Assembly (NCBI GenBank): GCA_024228935.1
Contig: JAAESX010000318.1
Span: 20,704-84,703 of the forward strand
Reading direction: 5' to 3'
DNA from: Pseudomonadota bacterium
GTDB taxonomy: Bacteria; Myxococcota_A; UBA796; CAJQPC01
DNA length: 64,000 nucleotides
The notes below the pieces were generated by a model. That model was not told where the DNA came from, searched no databases, and saw only the letters and a program-made list of their open reading frames with translations. Below are positions 60,375-64,000 of this stretch, in pieces; position 1 is the first letter of the stretch; every line of letters begins with the position of its first letter. Made by a program: the position numbers and the translations under genes.

Positions 60375-60901
60375 TGTGGTTGCTTCTGGCCTGTTCCGGG
60401 GAGCCCGAGCCCGTCGTGAAGACGCCGGCGGTGTGGACCGATGAGGCCGTCCACAGCGGGGTGATCGAGGCGGTCGACCCCGGCCAGGACGAGATCTCCG
60501 AGGCGGCCTGGGGGCGGGTCCTGTGGACGGGACCGACGTTCGAACAGCTGGACGTCGACGGCAGCCGAGGCATCGGGGCGCGTGAGCTCTCGGACGAGCT
60601 GCACCGTCGCGACCCGCTCGACTTCGACAAGCGGAAGGAGAGAGGAGCGCTGGATCGGGCCGAGTGGGCGGCGCCGTTCTCGACGCCGGCCGGTCAGCGC
60701 GCGGTCTGGGAGACGCTTGCGTTCGTGCGTGACGAGACCCGACACCTCGACCCCTCCGCCACGCTCCCCGATGACGACGCGCTGCGGGTCCTGGCCGCGG
60801 GCGGTTCGCTCGACGCGGACGAGGTACAGGGAGCGCTCGCGGCGATGGAGCCCAGCTGGGAACAGGCTGGGCGAGCTTTCCCCGAGGGCCTGTTGAAGTG
60901 A
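60371..60901 (+). CDS. EF-hand-like lipoprotein (176 aa)
   Basis: MMWLLLACSGE (Cys8); ATGA overlap with the preceding gene. Helical with degenerate EF-hand loops (EQLDVDGSRGIGARELSDEL, GGSLDADEVQGALAAM) and DFDKRKERGALDRAEWAAP. It looks like the detached EF-hand region that is fused to the sulfatase domain in the divergent gene, so it may be a calcium-sensing partner of the upstream enzyme. Confidence 0.65.
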   Translation: MMWLLLACSGEPEPVVKTPAVWTDEAVHSGVIEAVDPGQDEISEAAWGRVLWTGPTFEQLDVDGSRGIGARELSDELHRRDPLDFDKRKERGALDRAEWAAPFSTPAGQRAVWETLAFVRDETRHLDPSATLPDDDALRVLAAGGSLDADEVQGALAAMEPSWEQAGRAFPEGLLK

Positions 60902-61551
60902 CCGAGCGACTCCCGCAGATCCTGTCGTACGGCGGCGTGGCGCTGCTCGTGGGCATGGTCGGCGCGGCCTCATTCGTGCTGCCCGGCGTGCACGCCTCGC
61001 AGATGCAGGAGCAGCTCGCGCTCGCCGCCACCGTCGGGGTGCCCGAGGCACCCCAGCCCAACATTCCCGGGCGGCTGGACGGCCAGGGTGTGGGCCAGGA
61101 TCGGAACGAGAACCGGGACCTCCAGGTCGAGTACTGGCAGGAGCTCGGGGATGGCGGCGACGGCTCGGGCGCTGCCGAGCGCCTCGAAGGACGCGGCAAG
61201 GGCGGCAAGGGTCGGGGCAAGGGCCGCGAGCGGGACCCGGATGCACCGGTGGCGAAGCTCGACGGCGACGGCCCGATGCTCGACCCCAAGGTGAACCCGC
61301 CCATGCACGACGGGGACAAGGCCCACGAGCCGATGCCGATGCCAAAGGCGCCTCCCATCAGCACCGGCCCGAAGTTCGTGCCGGTGCCCGAGCTCCCCGA
61401 GGGTCAGCCCGAGGTCCTGTACGAAGGGGGAGCCGATCCGGAGTTCGATGCCGCGGCGGCGCCCCCGGAGCGTGACCCCGTCGAGAGCCCGCGTGAGCAC
61501 CCGAACGGCTGGGTCCCGCTGCACGACCTCGACCGCGAGGCCCGGCAGTAG
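60898..61551 (+). CDS. Single-span membrane protein with Pro/Gly-rich periplasmic tail (217 aa)
   Basis: GTG 60898 (GTGA overlap). One membrane helix (ILSYGGVALLVGMVGAASFV, ~8-27), then ~185 residues of low complexity: a Gly/Lys/Arg block (GRGKGGKGRGKGRERD), Met/Pro repeats (HEPMPMPKAPP) and acidic-Pro segments. No fold expected. A scaffold or tether within the envelope modification operon is a guess from position. Confidence 0.65.
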   Translation: MTERLPQILSYGGVALLVGMVGAASFVLPGVHASQMQEQLALAATVGVPEAPQPNIPGRLDGQGVGQDRNENRDLQVEYWQELGDGGDGSGAAERLEGRGKGGKGRGKGRERDPDAPVAKLDGDGPMLDPKVNPPMHDGDKAHEPMPMPKAPPISTGPKFVPVPELPEGQPEVLYEGGADPEFDAAAAPPERDPVESPREHPNGWVPLHDLDREARQ

Positions 61552-61552
61552 C

Positions 61553-62596
61553 GTGCTCACCGACACGACCCGACGCGGGATGTCGTTCCTGGTGCTGTTC
61601 GTGGCGCTGGTGCTCGGCGTGTCCCTCACGACCGAGGCCGCCGGCCTGAAGTACGTGCAGAACCTGGTCTGGCCGAGTGACGTGTACGCGTTCCAGACGG
61701 CCGTCGATGGACCGGTCGACGTGGTGATCTTCGGCAGCTCGCGCGCGTCGTTCGGCATCTCGCCGACCCGCCTGGACCTGTGCCTCGAGGACCAGCTCGA
61801 GCGGGAGACGCGCACCGTCTCGCTGGCGCGGGTGTACTCGACAGGGCTGACCTGGAACAAGCTCGCTCGCTACGTGCTCGTCGACGACAAGGTGCCCGAC
61901 GTCCTGGTCATCGGCGTCACGCCCGAGGCGTTCAACGACCACAACCACAAGAACGACATGATCTACGCCCACGAGGGCGAGATCGCGGACGTGCCGGCCA
62001 TGCTCGCAGCCAGCTCCTCGTACGAGGACGTGCTCGGTTCGCTCGCTCCGCTGGCTCGGGGCCCCGAGGCGCTCGCGCTCATCCTGTCGGGCCGGTTCGA
62101 CAATGAGGCCCGCCTGCGCTGGCTGATGCTGCACGAGCGGGGCGGCCAGTTCTGCTCGGGTGACCCCGCCTGCGGCGACCAGAACCAGGCGTTCGAGGAC
62201 CTGCAGGACTACCGCTGGGCGAAGTGGGCGGTCCAGCGCGAGGAGCTCCTCAGCGTCGAGCGCTTCTCCGACTTCGAGGCGGGCGAGGGGCTCCACCACG
62301 CCGAGCTGATGGAACTCCTGGACTGGGCCGATGAGAACGAGGTCCAGGTGATGCTGGTGAACATGCCGCTCCACCCGGCGTTCTTCCAGCAGGTCCCTCC
62401 GGAGACCTACATGGAGTACAGCGACTACCTGTGGTCGCTGTCGCGCGAGCACGGGCTGCCCACGTTCGACGGCAACCTGACCGACTGGCGCGACGACAAG
62501 GAGCACTGGCTCGACCCGGACCACCTCGGTCGGACGGGAGCCATGCGCTTCTCGGACGAGCTGTGCGCGGCCGTGGCACCGGAGCTGCGCAAGTAG
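61553..62596 (+). CDS. DltD/AlgX-type SGNH protein, partner of MBOAT
   Basis: 347 aa, GTG 61553 right after the previous TAG. N-terminal signal anchor (MSFLVLFVALVLGVSLTTEA). SGNH features: VDVVIFGSSRASFGISPTRL (Ser of GSSR ~60), VLVIGVTPEAFNDHNHK, VQVMLVNMPLHPAFF and the C-terminal Asp-x-x-His in HWLDPDHLGRTGAMRFSDEL. In Dlt, Alg and related systems such a periplasmic SGNH protein passes the acyl group from the MBOAT channel to a polymer. The next gene starts at the following base. Confidence 0.78.
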   Translation: MLTDTTRRGMSFLVLFVALVLGVSLTTEAAGLKYVQNLVWPSDVYAFQTAVDGPVDVVIFGSSRASFGISPTRLDLCLEDQLERETRTVSLARVYSTGLTWNKLARYVLVDDKVPDVLVIGVTPEAFNDHNHKNDMIYAHEGEIADVPAMLAASSSYEDVLGSLAPLARGPEALALILSGRFDNEARLRWLMLHERGGQFCSGDPACGDQNQAFEDLQDYRWAKWAVQREELLSVERFSDFEAGEGLHHAELMELLDWADENEVQVMLVNMPLHPAFFQQVPPETYMEYSDYLWSLSREHGLPTFDGNLTDWRDDKEHWLDPDHLGRTGAMRFSDELCAAVAPELRK

Positions 62597-64000
62597 GTGC
62601 TGTTCAACACCTTCGAGTTCGGGGCCTTCCTGGTCGTCGTGTACGCGGTGTACGCGGTGATCCAGCGGTTCCGTTGGCCGCTCCTGCTGTGGCTCCTTTT
62701 CGTCTCGGCGGTGTTCTACGCCAGCTGGCAGCCCTGGTACCTGGTCCTCATCGTGGTCAGCTCGCTGAACTCGTACGTGTTCGGCTGGCTGCTCGGGCAG
62801 GACCGGCCGGACAAGGTGCGGAAGTGGCTGCTGGCGACCACGGTCTCGCTCGACCTGGGGCTCCTGGGCGTCTTCAAGTACGGCGACTTCTTCCTGTCCT
62901 CGGCCGAGGTCGGGCTCGACGCCGTGGGCTTCCCGATGCGCCTGCCGCGGGTCGACCAGGCCCTGCCTGTCGGCATCAGCTTCTACACCTTCCAGTCGCT
63001 CAGCTACACGGTCGACATCTACCGGCGGAAGCTGAAGCCCACGAAGAACCTGGTCGGGTTCGCGACGTTCGTCTTCTTCTTTCCCCAGCTGGTCGCCGGA
63101 CCCATCGTTCGGGCGAGCGAGTTCCTGCCCCAGCTGAAGCAGCGGCCGCGACTGGACGTCAAGGCGTTCGGCGAGGGCATCTTCCTGATCCTGGCTGGCC
63201 TGGCGAAGAAGATGATCCTGGCGGACACGATGAGTCGCCACATCGTCCGGCCCTACTTCGACGACCCCACCGCGTTCGGCGCCTTCGACACGGTCCTGGC
63301 GGTCTGGGCCGCGAACTTCCAGGTGTACTGCGACTTCTCCGGGTACTCGGACGTCGCCATCGGGGCGGCGCTCTTGTTCGGCTTCCAGCTACCGGTGAAC
63401 TTCAAGCGGCCGTTCCTGTCGCGCACGCCGATGGAGCACTGGCGGCGCTGGCACATCACGCTGTCGTACTTCCTGCGCGACTACCTGTACTTCCCGCTCG
63501 GTGGCAGCAAACACGGGCCCTGGGTGGCGGCGTTCGCGACCACGATGACCTTCTTCCTGGGCGGCCTCTGGCACGGCGCGGGCTGGACGTTCGCGGTCTG
63601 GGGCCTGTGGAACGGCGTGCTGCTCGTCACCTGGCGCAAGTTCATGCCGAAGCCGGCGACGACCTGGGTCGGTCGTGGACTGGAGATCTTCGCGACGTTC
63701 AACGCGCTCTGCGTGGGCCTGATCTTCCTGCACGTGAAGGACTTCCAGGGCGCGGCGGACTCGTTCACGGCGCTGTTCCGTCCAGCGTTCCCCAGCGTCG
63801 AGCTGCTGGCCTGGCCGGGGCTCGCGGCGCTGATCTGCGCGGCGCTGTTGCACGTCACGCCGCCCGACTGGAAGGAGAAGCTCCAGGACGCTTTCGGCGT
63901 GATGCCCGTCTGGGGACTGGCCGCCATCGCGGTCGCCGCGGTCAGCGTATTGTCGCTCTTCAAGGGGCTGGCGGCGCCGTTCTTCTACTTCCAGTTCTGA
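62597..64000 (+). CDS. MBOAT family O-acyltransferase (AlgI/DltB-like)
   Basis: 467 aa, GTG start, ends exactly at the window edge with TGA. About eleven membrane helices. Family motifs: LPVGISFYTFQSLSYTVDIY, FFFPQLVAGPIVRASEFLPQ, VYCDFSGYSDVAIGAALLFG, FLSRTPMEHWRRWHITLSYF, RDYLYFPLGGSKHG and the catalytic-His motif FLGGLWHGAGWTFAVWGLWN (His ~325). Transfers acetyl or another acyl group across the inner membrane to an extracytoplasmic acceptor together with the upstream SGNH protein. Confidence 0.92.
   Translation: MLFNTFEFGAFLVVVYAVYAVIQRFRWPLLLWLLFVSAVFYASWQPWYLVLIVVSSLNSYVFGWLLGQDRPDKVRKWLLATTVSLDLGLLGVFKYGDFFLSSAEVGLDAVGFPMRLPRVDQALPVGISFYTFQSLSYTVDIYRRKLKPTKNLVGFATFVFFFPQLVAGPIVRASEFLPQLKQRPRLDVKAFGEGIFLILAGLAKKMILADTMSRHIVRPYFDDPTAFGAFDTVLAVWAANFQVYCDFSGYSDVAIGAALLFGFQLPVNFKRPFLSRTPMEHWRRWHITLSYFLRDYLYFPLGGSKHGPWVAAFATTMTFFLGGLWHGAGWTFAVWGLWNGVLLVTWRKFMPKPATTWVGRGLEIFATFNALCVGLIFLHVKDFQGAADSFTALFRPAFPSVELLAWPGLAALICAALLHVTPPDWKEKLQDAFGVMPVWGLAAIAVAAVSVLSLFKGLAAPFFYFQF

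Noticed and set aside
58932..61364. Upstream extension of the EF-hand sulfatase-fold gene by ~800 codons
   Set aside because: Antisense to two well-supported genes; the GTG at 58931 opens a proper lipoprotein leader.

Overview
The window is G+C-rich (about two thirds), densely packed bacterial DNA with no rRNA, tRNA, CRISPR array or insertion sequence that I can see. It most likely comes from a member of the Myxococcota or a close deltaproteobacterial relative, probably a metagenome-derived genome. The evidence is MopE-like DCDD calcium-binding repeats, MYXO-CTERM-like C-termini (Cys, membrane helix, Arg cluster), many surface lipoproteins with Asp-rich linkers, two consensus sigma-54 promoters, and a GlnRS carrying a YqeY-type tail.

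Layout. 0-0.8 kb: the 3' part of a polynucleotide kinase/phosphatase with a 1-bp frameshift. 0.8-4.1 kb: a translationally coupled phosphonate/phosphate-type ABC importer (phnDCEE-like). 4.2-9.5 kb: an M2 peptidase lipoprotein whose start codon overlaps that of a divergent secreted protein, then a lipoprotein resembling tubular lipid-binding (TULIP) proteins coupled to a FadL-type porin behind a sigma-54 promoter. 9.6-18 kb: small secreted proteins, a lamin-tail lipoprotein (second sigma-54 promoter), an FG-GAP lipoprotein, a redoxin/nDsbD pair, MYG1 and an M28 peptidase. 18-21 kb: tetR and a divergent D-aminoacylase-like amidohydrolase separated by a phased 18-bp operator-like array. 21-28.6 kb: a large membrane AAA/TPR protein abutting a 5'-truncated RHS toxin gene and its broken immunity-like lipoprotein, followed by more disrupted genes. 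28.6-44 kb: SGNH hydrolase, a sulfatase-fold enzyme, a glutamine amidotransferase, GlnRS-YqeY, an aspartoacylase-family protein, an ECF sigma/NrsF-like pair, a GspC-like PDZ protein and several surface proteins. 44-49 kb: a caspase-like protease, and a bfd-bfr-GMC oxidoreductase operon behind two Fur-like boxes. 49.1-49.3 kb: a 78-bp-period palindromic repeat cluster. 49.4-57 kb: MopE-type protein, strictosidine-synthase-like propeller, aminotransferase, beta-barrel, thioesterase, DUF523 and a GH30-like lipoprotein. 57-64 kb: two sulfatase-fold lipoproteins and a coupled run ending in SGNH + MBOAT, which looks like an envelope polymer O-acylation unit.

Cross-cutting traits. Most operon junctions are ATGA, GTGA or TGATG overlaps. 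Nineteen proteins have apparent lipoprotein leaders of only 6-9 residues before the Cys, without a basic n-region. At least eight frame disruptions (frameshifts, in-frame TAG) occur, concentrated at 24.4-28.6 kb. They may be real decay or consensus errors, and reads are needed to decide.
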